Assembly: GCA_001789635.1 (NCBI GenBank)
Contig: MGAF01000034.1
Location: 1 to 48,054, forward strand
DNA from: Candidatus Roizmanbacteria bacterium RIFCSPLOWO2_01_FULL_35_13
Lineage (GTDB): Bacteria; Patescibacteriota; Microgenomatia; UBA1406; GWC2-37-13
DNA: 48,054 nt
Direction: 5' to 3'
Shown in pieces: positions 39,491 through 46,969 of this stretch (position 1 is the first letter of the stretch; each line of letters opens with the position of its first letter). The position numbers were made by a program, and so were the translations under genes. The notes under the pieces were generated by a model. The model searched no databases. It was not told where the DNA came from and saw only the letters and a list, made by a program, of their open reading frames with translations.

Positions 39491-39916
39491 TTATTTCTTA
39501 AATTTTCCCAATTTATAAACCACGTATAAAGTAGGAGCTGTGAAAATGATAATTAAAGAGAATAAAATAATTATTGCCGTTATTAAGATATTATTATTTT
39601 CTATTGATAAATCAGTTGGAAAAGAAGATTTTGCGGAATAAATTGTACTTTTGACAAAAGACGGTAAAGTTTGTAATGAAAAAAACAAAAAGTAAAACGT
39701 AAATAGTATTTTGACAAAAAAGTAGAATTGCCAAAATTTTACTAATTTAACTTTTCTTTTAAAGCTATAAATATATAAAGCAATTAAATCTATTGTGAAA
39801 ATTATCATCCCTACTAACCAAACTAAATCAAAATTTAGTAACCTTTGATTTTGTGGAGGGAAAAAGCTGTAAATGTATGAAAATAGATTAAAGAAAAAAA
39901 AGATTTTCCACCACAT
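39491..39916 (-). CDS. Four-TM membrane protein between gap and pgk
   Basis: The 141-aa protein is very Phe-rich, with about four helices (residues 2-17, 28-50, 62-85 and 110-132) and a loop QTLPSFVKSTIYSAKSS. No family is recognised. Its position within the glycolytic cluster, same strand, suggests it is carried by the same transcript, but a role in carbon metabolism is not implied by sequence. Confidence 0.6.
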   Translation of the reverse strand: MWWKIFFFFNLFSYIYSFFPPQNQRLLNFDLVWLVGMIIFTIDLIALYIYSFKRKVKLVKFWQFYFFVKILFTFYFLFFSLQTLPSFVKSTIYSAKSSFPTDLSIENNNILITAIIILFSLIIIFTAPTLYVVYKLGKFKK

Positions 39917-39935
39917 AAGATATATACTACTCGAA

Positions 39936-40985
39936 TCAAATATAGTTTGTTAATTTTTCTACCAAGTCTACTAATCTATTAGAGTAGCCCCACTCGTTAT
40001 CATACCAACCGAAGACTTTTACGAAATTACCGTTAATAACTTTGGTGTAATTGGCGTCAAAGATACAGGAATAGGGTGAACCGATATAATCGGAAGAAAC
40101 TAAAATTTCTGTCTCATAAGAAAGAATTCCCTTCATTGAATTTTCCGATGCCTCTTTGAATTTTTGATTTACCTCTTCGACAGTTGTTGATTTTTCCACA
40201 GCAGCGGATACATCAGAAAAAGAAACAGTTGGAACCGGAACTCTTATTGCCATTCCGTCGATTTTTCCGGCGAGTTGAGGAAGAGTTTTGGCTACTGCTT
40301 TGGCAGCACCGGTAGTTGTGGGAACGATATTAAGTCCTGCAGCGCGCGATCTGTCAGGAGACTTGCCGGTATCATCGAGTAATGGTTGGGTTTGAGTGTA
40401 AGCATGAGAGGTGGTTAAAAATCCGGAAACAATTTTACAATTATCATCTAGTACCTTAAATAAAGGAGAGGCAGAATTGGTTGTGCATGAACAGTTAGAA
40501 ATAACAGAGTTTCCTTTAAAATCTACGATATCATCATTAACTCCTAATACGATGTGAGGCATTTCATCATCCCCGCCTGCAACGCTATGCGTAGCATTGC
40601 GGGCAGGTTTTGAGGGAGCGGTGAGGATTACTTTTTTAACCGTTCCCCGTACATGTTTTTTGAGATCTTCAGAAGTTTCAAATGCGCCGGTTGCGTCAAC
40701 AACGACATCTACTCCGTATTCTTCCCAAGGAATCTGGGATGGGTCATCACCCAAATTAGTTGAAATTTTATTTCCGTTAACCGAGATTCCGTCAGATTCT
40801 TCTTTGACATTCATCTCAAATTTTCTGTAAACAGAATCGTATTGAAGAAGATAAGCCATCATTTTGTTAGAAGATTTTCTTGTATTTATTACGGAAAGAT
40901 CAAAAGACTTTCTTTTTAGGGCAATCCGGGTAAAGGCCCTACCGATTCTACCGAAACCATTTAATCCGATTTTTAATCTTTTCAT
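39936..40985 (-). CDS. gap: Glyceraldehyde-3-phosphate dehydrogenase with an in-frame palindromic insertion
   Basis: The 349-aa protein has the NAD site LNGFGRIGRAF, the catalytic Cys in SNCSCTTN, the His in TTSHAYT, and PDRSRAAGLNIVPTTTG in the substrate region, ending WYDNEWGYSNRLVDLV. It oxidises glyceraldehyde-3-phosphate to 1,3-BPG. Between TAPSK and DEMPHIVLGVN is an extra stretch PARNATHSVAGGD encoded by a GC-rich palindrome (40572-40607). Homologues usually run directly from the strand to the VxGVN segment, so this is an inserted loop; it keeps the frame. It is the longest visible departure from the family. Confidence 0.95.
   Translation of the reverse strand: MKRLKIGLNGFGRIGRAFTRIALKRKSFDLSVINTRKSSNKMMAYLLQYDSVYRKFEMNVKEESDGISVNGNKISTNLGDDPSQIPWEEYGVDVVVDATGAFETSEDLKKHVRGTVKKVILTAPSKPARNATHSVAGGDDEMPHIVLGVNDDIVDFKGNSVISNCSCTTNSASPLFKVLDDNCKIVSGFLTTSHAYTQTQPLLDDTGKSPDRSRAAGLNIVPTTTGAAKAVAKTLPQLAGKIDGMAIRVPVPTVSFSDVSAAVEKSTTVEEVNQKFKEASENSMKGILSYETEILVSSDYIGSPYSCIFDANYTKVINGNFVKVFGWYDNEWGYSNRLVDLVEKLTNYI
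40572..40607. repeat. Palindromic element inside the gap coding sequence
   Basis: CCCGCCTGCAACGCTA, loop TGCG, TAGCATTGCGGGCAGG forms an imperfect inverted repeat (about 14 paired bases). In the gap frame it encodes an extra loop of roughly 12-13 residues without a frameshift. Confidence 0.7.
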
Positions 40986-40994
40986 TATTATTTT

Positions 40995-41088
40995 TTGTCA
41001 TCCTGAAGCGATTAGCTGAAGGATCTAGCAAAGCGTATTTTACGCTCGTTTCACTCGCTAGATTCTTCACTTTGCTCAGAATGACAAA
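40995..41088. repeat. Long palindromic repeat element (copy 2)
   Basis: TTTGTCATCCTGAAGCGATT at one end and TCAGAATGACAAA at the other are inverted. The interior has GAAGGATCTAGCAAAGCGTA against TACGCTCGTTTCACTCGCTA, then GATTCTTCAC. It lies between gap and glpX. Same family as copies at 4588, 42062 and 44691. Confidence 0.8.
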
Positions 41089-41103
41089 GTATTAATCATT
41101 GTA

Positions 41104-42066
41104 CTAAATATTATGATGATGGTGATGTGTAGTTATGTAGCGGATTGTTCCAGATATTCCCCGAATTACTATTGAATGAGTAATAACGCTGTTTGACTTA
41201 AACTCAACTCCTTTTAGTAGCGGTCCCTCAATAATTCCGGTTGCGGTAAAAGTCAGCATTTTTCCCTTAGCTAAATCTTCGGCTGTATATATTTTTTTCA
41301 AATTATAAATTCCGGCTTTTTTCAATTCTTCTGTATGCTCGTCTTTTAACGGTTTAAAGCGGGCTAATATTTCTCCACCTAATATTTTTATTGCCGTAGC
41401 TGCTAATACCGCTTCCGCACTGGCTCCGGTTCCCATCAGAATATCAATATTTGAATCCTCCAGCGAAGGTGCGATTGCTCCGGCAACATCACCGTCTGTA
41501 ATGAGGCGGACACGCGCACCGATTTTTCTTATTTCTTTAATAATTTCATAATGTCTTTCTCGGTCAAGCATTAATACTGTTATTTCATTCAAACTTTTGC
41601 CTAAAGCTTTAGCCACTTTTATAATATTTTCTTTTACCGGCGCTTCAAGATCGATGACTTTTTTTGCTTTTTGTCCAACCGCAATTTTTTCCATATATGT
41701 GTCAGGGGCATTGAGTAAGGTTTTTTTTGCGCCAGCAGCAATGACCGACATTGCGTTGTATCTTCCATGAGCTACACTGTTTGTACATTCAAGAGGATCG
41801 ATAGCAAGATCCATCGCCGGATTTTTTCCTTTTCCGAATTTTTCTCCTGTGTAAAGCATGGGAGCCTTATCTTTTTTTCCTTCTCCGATGACTACAGTTC
41901 CGGCAAAATCTATTTGATTCAAGCGAGAGCGCATAGCGTCGACAGCAGCCCCGTCGGCGGCATTTTTATCGCCACTCCCGATCCATTTAGCTGCAGAAAT
42001 GGCGGCAGCTTCTGTAACTCTTACGAATTCCAAGGCAAGATTCCTATCCATATTCTTTTTCGTCAT
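41104..42066 (-). CDS. glpX: Class II fructose-1,6-bisphosphatase
   Basis: The 320-aa protein has the GlpX layout: IGSGDKNAADGAAVDAMRSR, VVIGEGKKDKAPMLYTGE, LAIDPLECTN, then RVRLITDGDVAGAI and ILMGTGASAEAVLAATAI. It removes the 1-phosphate from fructose-1,6-bisphosphate, the gluconeogenic direction, using Mg2+/Mn2+. ECTN replaces the more usual EGT. The tail ends with five consecutive His. ATG 42066 lies in the end of a palindromic repeat (ATGAC); MDRNLALE at 42051 is probably the ancestral start. Its neighbours are gap, pgk and the divergent aldolase. Confidence 0.95.
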   Translation of the reverse strand: MTKKNMDRNLALEFVRVTEAAAISAAKWIGSGDKNAADGAAVDAMRSRLNQIDFAGTVVIGEGKKDKAPMLYTGEKFGKGKNPAMDLAIDPLECTNSVAHGRYNAMSVIAAGAKKTLLNAPDTYMEKIAVGQKAKKVIDLEAPVKENIIKVAKALGKSLNEITVLMLDRERHYEIIKEIRKIGARVRLITDGDVAGAIAPSLEDSNIDILMGTGASAEAVLAATAIKILGGEILARFKPLKDEHTEELKKAGIYNLKKIYTAEDLAKGKMLTFTATGIIEGPLLKGVEFKSNSVITHSIVIRGISGTIRYITTHHHHHNI

Positions 42067-42140
42067 CCTGAGTGATTAGCGAAGGATCTAGTGAAACGTA
42101 ATTTACGCTTTGCTGGATTCTTCACTTCGTTCAGAATGAC
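42062..42140. repeat. Long palindromic repeat element (copy 3)
   Basis: GTCATCCTGAGTGATTAGCG at one end and TTCGTTCAGAATGAC at the other, with internal GAAGGATCTAGTGAAACGTA pairing with TTACGCTTTGCTGGATTCTT. It fills the divergent gap between glpX and the aldolase gene. One end provides the longer start codon of glpX. Confidence 0.8.
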
Positions 42141-42170
42141 TTTAAAAATTTGTATAATATTCTAACAAAC

Positions 42171-43157
42171 ATGAAACTTTCAGATATCGCAAAATCCTTA
42201 GTTGTTTCAAGAAAGGGAATTTTAGCTGCAGATGAAAGTGTTGGGACAATGACTAAAAGATTGGATGCAATCGGAATACCTTCAACTTCTGAAAACCGTT
42301 CTTTATGGAGAGAGATAATGGCAACTACATTTGGAATAGAATCATATATAAGCGGAGTAATTTTATTTGATGAAATACTTCGCAATCCTTTACCGAACGG
42401 AAAGATGATAGGTAAATTGCTGCAAGAAAAAAACATTTTACCCGGTATAAAAGTTGACAAAGGTACTGTCAAATTTAATTCTGAAGAAGAAACTTTTACT
42501 TTAGGTTTGGATGGTTTAACAGAAAGATTGGAAGAGTATAAAAAAATGGGCTCGGTTTTTACCAAATGGCGAGCCGTATATAAAATAGGAGAGAATCTTT
42601 CTTCAACTGCAGCTATTACAGCCAATTCAATCGGCTTAGCCGAATATGCATTATTGGTACAAAAGGCAGGTCTCGTCCCAATTGTTGAGCCGGAAATTTT
42701 AGTTCTAAAAGGAAATCATGATATTAATAAAAGTAAAGAAGTTACAGAAAAAGTACTGAAAGATGTCTTTTATTGGTTAAAAGAATTCGGAGTTAAACTT
42801 GATTCAATGCTTTTGAAACCAAATATGGTACTTGCTGGTAAAGATAGTTTGAATCAACCAAAAGCCGAAGAAATAGCACGAATGACCGTAGAGGTTTTGC
42901 AAGTTGCAGTTCCTCCAGAAGTTCCTGGAATTGTATTTTTATCAGGTGGACTTACTCCTGATCAGGCAACAGAATATTTAAAGACTATGAATCAATCAAA
43001 TGAAAAAGTACCTTGGCAATTAAGCTATTCTTTTGGCCGGGCATTACAACAAGAAGCTTTACGGGTCTGGGGAGGAAAATCAGAAAATGTTAAGGCCGCT
43101 CAAGATGCATTTTTAGTTCGAGCCAAAAAAGTTTCTGAGGCAAGAAACGGAAAATAA
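42171..43157 (+). CDS. Class I fructose-bisphosphate aldolase
   Basis: The start at ATG 42171 gives 328 aa; TATAAT lies 12 nt upstream at 42153-42158, within which a longer frame would begin. Motifs: GILAADESVGTMTKRLDAIG, FTKWRAVYKIGE, PIVEPEILVLKG, MLLKPNMVLAGK (the Schiff-base Lys), LSGGLTPDQAT and SYSFGRALQ. It cleaves fructose-1,6-bisphosphate into two triose phosphates without metal. It is divergent from glpX and followed 1 nt later by a HIT protein gene. Confidence 0.95.
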   Translation: MKLSDIAKSLVVSRKGILAADESVGTMTKRLDAIGIPSTSENRSLWREIMATTFGIESYISGVILFDEILRNPLPNGKMIGKLLQEKNILPGIKVDKGTVKFNSEEETFTLGLDGLTERLEEYKKMGSVFTKWRAVYKIGENLSSTAAITANSIGLAEYALLVQKAGLVPIVEPEILVLKGNHDINKSKEVTEKVLKDVFYWLKEFGVKLDSMLLKPNMVLAGKDSLNQPKAEEIARMTVEVLQVAVPPEVPGIVFLSGGLTPDQATEYLKTMNQSNEKVPWQLSYSFGRALQQEALRVWGGKSENVKAAQDAFLVRAKKVSEARNGK

Positions 43158-43158
43158 T

Positions 43159-43548
43159 ATGGATGACTGTATTTTTTGCAAAATTGTAAAAGGAAAACTT
43201 CCTAGTTATAAAGTCTACGAAGACAAAGATTTTTTGGGGATATTAGATATTTTTCCGCGTGTTAAGGGGCATAGTCTGGTTTTTCCCAAAAAACATTACC
43301 GCTGGGTTTATGATGTTCCTAATTTTGGAAAATACTGGGAAGCGGTTTTGAAGTTAACAAAAGCAATACAAAAAGCCATGACGCCAAGTTTTGTTACATA
43401 TGTTACTCACGGGCTTGAAGTTCCCCACGCCCATATTCATATTCTTCCCAGAACAGAAGGTGAGACTTCTTTTGTCCCGGAAATTAAATCTTTTCCCAAA
43501 GAAGAATTGACTCAAATAGCAAAAAAGATTTATAGTGAAGTTAAATAA
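43159..43548 (+). CDS. HIT-family nucleotide hydrolase
   Basis: The 129-aa protein begins DCIFCKIVKGKLPSYKVYED, has VFPKKHYRWVYDVP and the histidine triad HAHIHILPR (about residues 94-102). It hydrolyses nucleoside phosphoramidates or dinucleoside polyphosphates in the cytoplasm. It starts 1 nt after the aldolase stop and is co-transcribed. The Cys pair at the N-terminus (CIFC) is typical of Hint-type proteins. Confidence 0.92.
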   Translation: MDDCIFCKIVKGKLPSYKVYEDKDFLGILDIFPRVKGHSLVFPKKHYRWVYDVPNFGKYWEAVLKLTKAIQKAMTPSFVTYVTHGLEVPHAHIHILPRTEGETSFVPEIKSFPKEELTQIAKKIYSEVK

Positions 43549-43660
43549 ATATTAATCCAAGTAGCCCTACAGCAACTAATGCAACTCCAACTTTCCCAAT
43601 ATTTTTAAGAGTTTCTTTTTTTATCCCTAAGAATTTTTTGTCGTCTTCAGAATCTGCCAT
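43541..43660 (-). CDS. Tiny single-pass membrane protein (39 aa)
   Basis: ATG at 43660 opens a frame reading ADSEDDKKFLGIKKETLKNI, then GKVGVALVAVGLLGLIFI and TAA. It has an acidic N-terminus, a basic middle and one C-terminal TM helix. It overlaps the HIT gene end by 8 nt on the opposite strand. Such tail-anchored mini-proteins are plausible but unproven. Confidence 0.5.
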   Translation of the reverse strand: MADSEDDKKFLGIKKETLKNIGKVGVALVAVGLLGLIFI

Positions 43661-43745
43661 AAGTTATTTTAGCAAAGTTTTTTAACAGATAGGAATTAGT
43701 TTTTATTTTTGTTTATAATCTACAATTATCTTATTCAGAGCCTTA

Positions 43746-43949
43746 ATGAATAAAAAATTAAGAAAAGCGATTTTGAGAGCTTTAGCGGGTTTGAGTATTA
43801 ATCTTTCTGCCGGTTGGTTCGGGGCAGCATTTATTACTCCAAATATTGCAGATATTTCTGAAGTCACAAATATTTTGAGGTTGATTTATGATGTATTTCT
43901 TGGGATAATATTTTTAGGAATAACAATTTTTATCGAAAATAAACAATGA
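43746..43949 (+). CDS. Small two-TM membrane protein (67 aa)
   Basis: A basic N-terminus KKLRKAILRA precedes helix 1 (about residues 10-31) and helix 2 (about 43-62). It ends IENKQ, and the stop overlaps the next small ORF as ATGA. No family is recognised. The pair looks like a two-protein membrane unit. Confidence 0.6.
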   Translation: MNKKLRKAILRALAGLSINLSAGWFGAAFITPNIADISEVTNILRLIYDVFLGIIFLGITIFIENKQ

Positions 43950-44086
43950 ATGATATTTGGGAGATCACAAGTAGAGTTCAAACTACAACAGTTCTTGTTC
44001 TTATTTTAATTGTTCTTCTATATATTGCTTATAAATTATCTCAAAACGGCAAGCGGCATTCAAAATCATCCCGAAAATATCTCTAA
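43946..44086 (+). CDS. Small single-TM protein (46 aa) coupled to the preceding gene
   Basis: ATG 43946 overlaps the previous stop by 4 nt. The frame encodes NDIWEITSRVQTTTVLVLIL, then IVLLYIAYKLSQNGKRHSKS and SRKYL: one TM helix and a basic tail. The overlap and the positive-inside pattern support a real gene. Function unknown. Confidence 0.55.
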   Translation: MNDIWEITSRVQTTTVLVLILIVLLYIAYKLSQNGKRHSKSSRKYL

Positions 44087-44094
44087 CGATATTT

Positions 44095-44331
44095 CTACTT
44101 CAATTGATCTAGTCCACCTTTTGACCACGGATGGCAGCGGATAATTCTTTTAAATCCTAGCCATAAGCCTTTTGCTGCTCCGTATTTTTCTACAGCCTGA
44201 TAGGTGTAATCCGAACAAGTAGGAAGAAACCTGCACATTTTGTCAGTCATGAATAAAGCACGGAAGACTGGTTTGTGAAAAAAAGATGTTTTATTATAAA
44301 AGCGGATTAGAGAAAGAATAGCACCTTTCAT
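44095..44331 (-). CDS. yidD: YidD, membrane protein insertion efficiency factor
   Basis: From ATG 44331 the protein is 78 aa. MKGAILSLIRFYNKTSFF, then CRFLPTCSDYTYQAVEKYGA, and LGFKRIIRCHPWSKGG are the conserved YidD blocks, with three Cys. It aids YidC-dependent membrane insertion. The longer frame from 44493 lacks family similarity and crosses the inverted repeat at 44342-44390, so it is rejected. It is divergent from trmD; no rnpA, rpmH or yidC is next to it, unlike the usual order. Confidence 0.9.
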   Translation of the reverse strand: MKGAILSLIRFYNKTSFFHKPVFRALFMTDKMCRFLPTCSDYTYQAVEKYGAAKGLWLGFKRIIRCHPWSKGGLDQLK

Positions 44332-44341
44332 AGTACAATAG

Positions 44342-44390
44342 TAATACCACTTCGCTATCAAAACAAATGATTGATAGCTACGAGGTATTA
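44342..44390. repeat. Two-part inverted repeat upstream of yidD
   Basis: TAATACC and CTATCAA on the left pair with TTGATAG and GGTATTA on the right, with an internal loop of six bases on each side and an apical AACAAATGA region. It lies between the divergent yidD and trmD genes and might be a regulatory structure. Confidence 0.55.
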
Positions 44391-44471
44391 TACGATTAGA
44401 TTTATAAAGTTGGTTAATACCTTCGAAGCTGTCTAATAATTTATACGTTAATGACAGCGTAGGGGTATAAC

Positions 44472-45290
44472 ATGAAGATATCGATTGTGACACTATTTCC
44501 TAAAATGATTTCCGGTTTTTTTGAAGAGAGTATTGTTAAAAGAGCGCAGGAAAAAGAGTTGGTGGAAATAGAAATTGTTGATCTGCGAAAATTTGCCATA
44601 GATAATTATGGAACAGTTGACGATCGGCCATATGGAGGAGGGGTTGGGATGATAATGCGTGTTGATGTAATTCATTCCGCATTAGCTTCTGTCATCCTGG
44701 AGGGAGCGAAGCGACCGATAGGATCTAAAAAAGATTCTATCGTCCCGCCATTTGCGGGACTCCAGAATGACAAAAGCAAAAAAATAATTTTAACTTCGCC
44801 AAAGGGAAACATATTTAATCAACAAAAGGCTCAGGATTTTTCAAAACTAAATCATCTAATAATTATTGCCGGACATTATGAAGACGTTGACGAGAGAGTT
44901 AGGGATTTTGTCGATGAAGAAATATCGATGGGAGACTTTGTCACAACCGGTGGTGAAATTGCCGCTTCTGCAATTGCCGATTCGGTAGTAAGACTTTTAC
45001 CGGGTGTTTTAAAAAAAGACGACGCGACTTTATACGAGTCATTTATGATTACTTCGATTAAACGTTTAATCGAAGTAATAGGAGAAAATGAACTACTTAA
45101 TAAATTAATGTTAGAGGGCATAAATGAAGTTAAGTTATTAGAATATCCGCAGTATACAAGGCCGGAAGAGTTTAAAGGAAAAAAAGTGCCGAAAATTTTA
45201 TTGTCCGGTGATCATAAAAAAATAAAAGAATGGCAGTTAAAAAAAGCTTTCGAAGAGACGCTTAAAAAAAGACCGGATCTAATTTCTTAA
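44472..45290 (+). CDS. trmD: tRNA (guanine37-N1)-methyltransferase with an inserted 27-residue loop
   Basis: The 272-aa protein starts MKISIVTLFPKMISGFFEES and has DDRPYGGGVGMIMRVDVIH, the knot segments LIIIAGHYEDVDERV and EISMGDFVTTGGEIAA, and a C-terminal PQYTRPEEFKGKKVP. It methylates G37 of tRNAs reading CNN codons using SAM. Residues VILEGAKRPIGSKKDS to FAGLQNDK, after ALAS, are encoded by an 81-nt palindromic element and lie before KIILTSPKGNIF, where homologues have a short linker. The catalytic parts are intact, so the insertion is probably tolerated as a surface loop. Confidence 0.95.
   Translation: MKISIVTLFPKMISGFFEESIVKRAQEKELVEIEIVDLRKFAIDNYGTVDDRPYGGGVGMIMRVDVIHSALASVILEGAKRPIGSKKDSIVPPFAGLQNDKSKKIILTSPKGNIFNQQKAQDFSKLNHLIIIAGHYEDVDERVRDFVDEEISMGDFVTTGGEIAASAIADSVVRLLPGVLKKDDATLYESFMITSIKRLIEVIGENELLNKLMLEGINEVKLLEYPQYTRPEEFKGKKVPKILLSGDHKKIKEWQLKKAFEETLKKRPDLIS
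44691..44771. repeat. Palindromic repeat element inside trmD (copy 4)
   Basis: GTCATCCTGGAG at the left end is the inverse of CTCCAGAATGAC at the right. The interior has GATAGGATCTAAAAAAGATTCTATC and CCCGCCATTTGCGGG hairpins. The length is 81 nt, an exact multiple of three, so the trmD frame continues through it. Confidence 0.85.
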
Positions 45291-45305
45291 TTTCTATTCG
45301 ACAAA

Positions 45306-45860
45306 ATGAATATTAAAGAATGGCTAGGAGAGAATTTTGTTTATAGATTATTTGGCTGTTTTTACAATAAATCTCACGACGATATTTTCGATTTTATTAA
45401 AACCAAAATTCCTCGTGAATTTTTTCATCGTAAAATTTCTGACTTAGGTAGTGGTGATGGTGGAAATACTGAAAGAATAAAAAAGATATTCCAGGCAAGT
45501 AAAATAGTTGGATATGACCACAACGATTTTTTATTGGAAAGAGCGAGAAAAAAAGGAATTAGAGTAAAAAAATTTGATTTAAATAAAAAACTTCCTAAAG
45601 GAGAAATGGCTACATTTACTTTTTCACTTCATCACGCATATAATAAAGAAAATACTCTTAAAAATGCTGTAAATAATTTTGATTACATATTCATTTGTGA
45701 ACCGTGTCTGGATCTATATCATTGGTTATTTGATGGCGGAGAACCGCTTCCGAAGAATAAATGGATAGAACTATTTGATAGAGTGCTTAAACAATATCAA
45801 ATTTATCAATATAAGAATAATCTTATTGTTTTTTATAAGAAGTTGAAAAAGCGTGACTAA
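45306..45860 (+). CDS. SAM-dependent methyltransferase (class I)
   Basis: The 184-aa protein has motif I KISDLGSGDGGNTERIKKIF, the acidic end of strand 2 in VGYDHNDF, and motif IV-like ATFTFSLHHAYN. This is a small Rossmann methyltransferase whose substrate is not evident. It begins 15 nt after trmD, so it is probably in the same operon. The C-terminus (IYQYKNNLIVFYKK) forms the last strands of the fold. Confidence 0.75.
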   Translation: MNIKEWLGENFVYRLFGCFYNKSHDDIFDFIKTKIPREFFHRKISDLGSGDGGNTERIKKIFQASKIVGYDHNDFLLERARKKGIRVKKFDLNKKLPKGEMATFTFSLHHAYNKENTLKNAVNNFDYIFICEPCLDLYHWLFDGGEPLPKNKWIELFDRVLKQYQIYQYKNNLIVFYKKLKKRD

Positions 45861-45867
45861 TATCACA

Positions 45868-45930
45868 TTGCCGGTTGAAATTAATTTCATATAATGTAAT
45901 AATTTATATATTACTAATTAATAAATTATT
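45868..45930 (+). promoter_or_regulatory. sod promoter and inverted-repeat operator
   Basis: TTGCCG (45868-45873), 16 nt, TATAAT (45890-45895), then AATAATTTAT (45898-45907) and its inverse ATAAATTATT (45921-45930) across the expected transcription start. A dimeric regulator (for example PerR/Fur-like) could bind here. The AT-only composition weakens the case. Confidence 0.4.
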
Positions 45931-45933
45931 TTT

Positions 45934-46581
45934 ATGAACTTTACAAAATATTCGGCGAAAACTTTTTCCGGTTCACTTAATGCGATGAAGGGGATTTCCA
46001 AGAAGACAGTTGAGGAGCACTTAAAGCTTTATCAAGGATACGTGACTAAATATAACGAAATCATGGAAAAGCTGTCGATGTTGACGGATGACGATTATAC
46101 TAAAGCCAATCAGTCTTATTCCGCGATCCGTGAATTAAAACTTGAGCTAACTTTTGCTTATGGCGGAGTAGTAAACCATGAACTGTATTTTGGTCATCTA
46201 GGAGGTGCAGGAGGAGAACCGATATCTGGTTTGATGAAGCAGATTAAAAAAGACTTCGGGTCTTTTGAAATGTATAAAAAAGATATGAAGGCAACTGGAA
46301 TAGCTGCCAGAGGCTGGGTCTGGACTGCTTGGAATTTTAGGGAGGGCAGGCTGTTTAATTATCTGGGAGATGCCCAAAATTCTTATCCGGTCTGGGAAGC
46401 CAGTCCTGTCTTAGCGCTTGATACTTACGAACACGCATACTTTATTGATTACGGTGTAAACCGCGCCGGTTACATCGATTCATTTTTCGAGAATCTTGAC
46501 TGGGGTAAAGTCTCTAAAAATTTTGAAGACGTTCTTGTAAAATGCGGATGTGATTGTGACGGTTGTGATGATCATAAATAA
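45934..46581 (+). CDS. sod: Fe/Mn superoxide dismutase
   Basis: The 215-aa protein has the metal ligands in order: His in VEEHLKLYQGYV, His in VVNHELYFGHL, and Asp/His in LALDTYEHAYFIDYG. The signature DxWEHAYYxDY appears as DTYEHAYFIDY. It converts superoxide to oxygen and peroxide in the cytoplasm. The extreme C-terminus CGCDCDGCDDHK is Cys/Asp-rich and not usual for SODs. The Fe or Mn preference cannot be told. It has its own promoter with an inverted repeat. Confidence 0.95.
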   Translation: MNFTKYSAKTFSGSLNAMKGISKKTVEEHLKLYQGYVTKYNEIMEKLSMLTDDDYTKANQSYSAIRELKLELTFAYGGVVNHELYFGHLGGAGGEPISGLMKQIKKDFGSFEMYKKDMKATGIAARGWVWTAWNFREGRLFNYLGDAQNSYPVWEASPVLALDTYEHAYFIDYGVNRAGYIDSFFENLDWGKVSKNFEDVLVKCGCDCDGCDDHK

Positions 46582-46617
46582 TATTAAAAAGAATCAAATA
46601 GTAAAAAATAGTGAATA

Positions 46618-46857
46618 TTATTTGTCTTGAAAATTTTCTAGAGGTTTACTTTTACCTTTTTCAATTAAACTCTCAATTTCTGTATTTGAAAATCCAAGAG
46701 ATTTTGCTCTCCAAATAGCGTATAGCCTAAAAGGTAATAAAAATAAAAGTAATAATCTACGCGATCTTGTTGGGGTATGAGCTTCCAAAGAGCCGAATCC
46801 TTCTAAGGAATCTCTCATATTTTCCACAGGTGTCTGATGACGTTCATACATGTTCAA
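46618..46857 (-). CDS. Small hypothetical protein with one TM helix (79 aa)
   Basis: The protein has a polar N-terminus, then RSRRLLLLFLLPFRLYAIWR as a short hydrophobic helix, and FSNTEIESLIEKGKS at the end. A start at the second Met is equally possible. No family is recognised. It is convergent with sod. Confidence 0.5.
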   Translation of the reverse strand: MNMYERHQTPVENMRDSLEGFGSLEAHTPTRSRRLLLLFLLPFRLYAIWRAKSLGFSNTEIESLIEKGKSKPLENFQDK

Positions 46858-46969
46858 ATTATATCACATTTAGACCTATAATTATTTATAAGTAAGCTAA
46901 AAAAGCAGTTCAAATAAGCTATGCTTTAAATAAATACAAATTTAATTTGTTTTATATTAAAATAGAAAA

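Noticed and set aside
44332-44493. N-terminal extension of YidD
   Set aside because: The added 54 residues cross an inverted repeat and have no YidD similarity; the family starts near MKGAIL.
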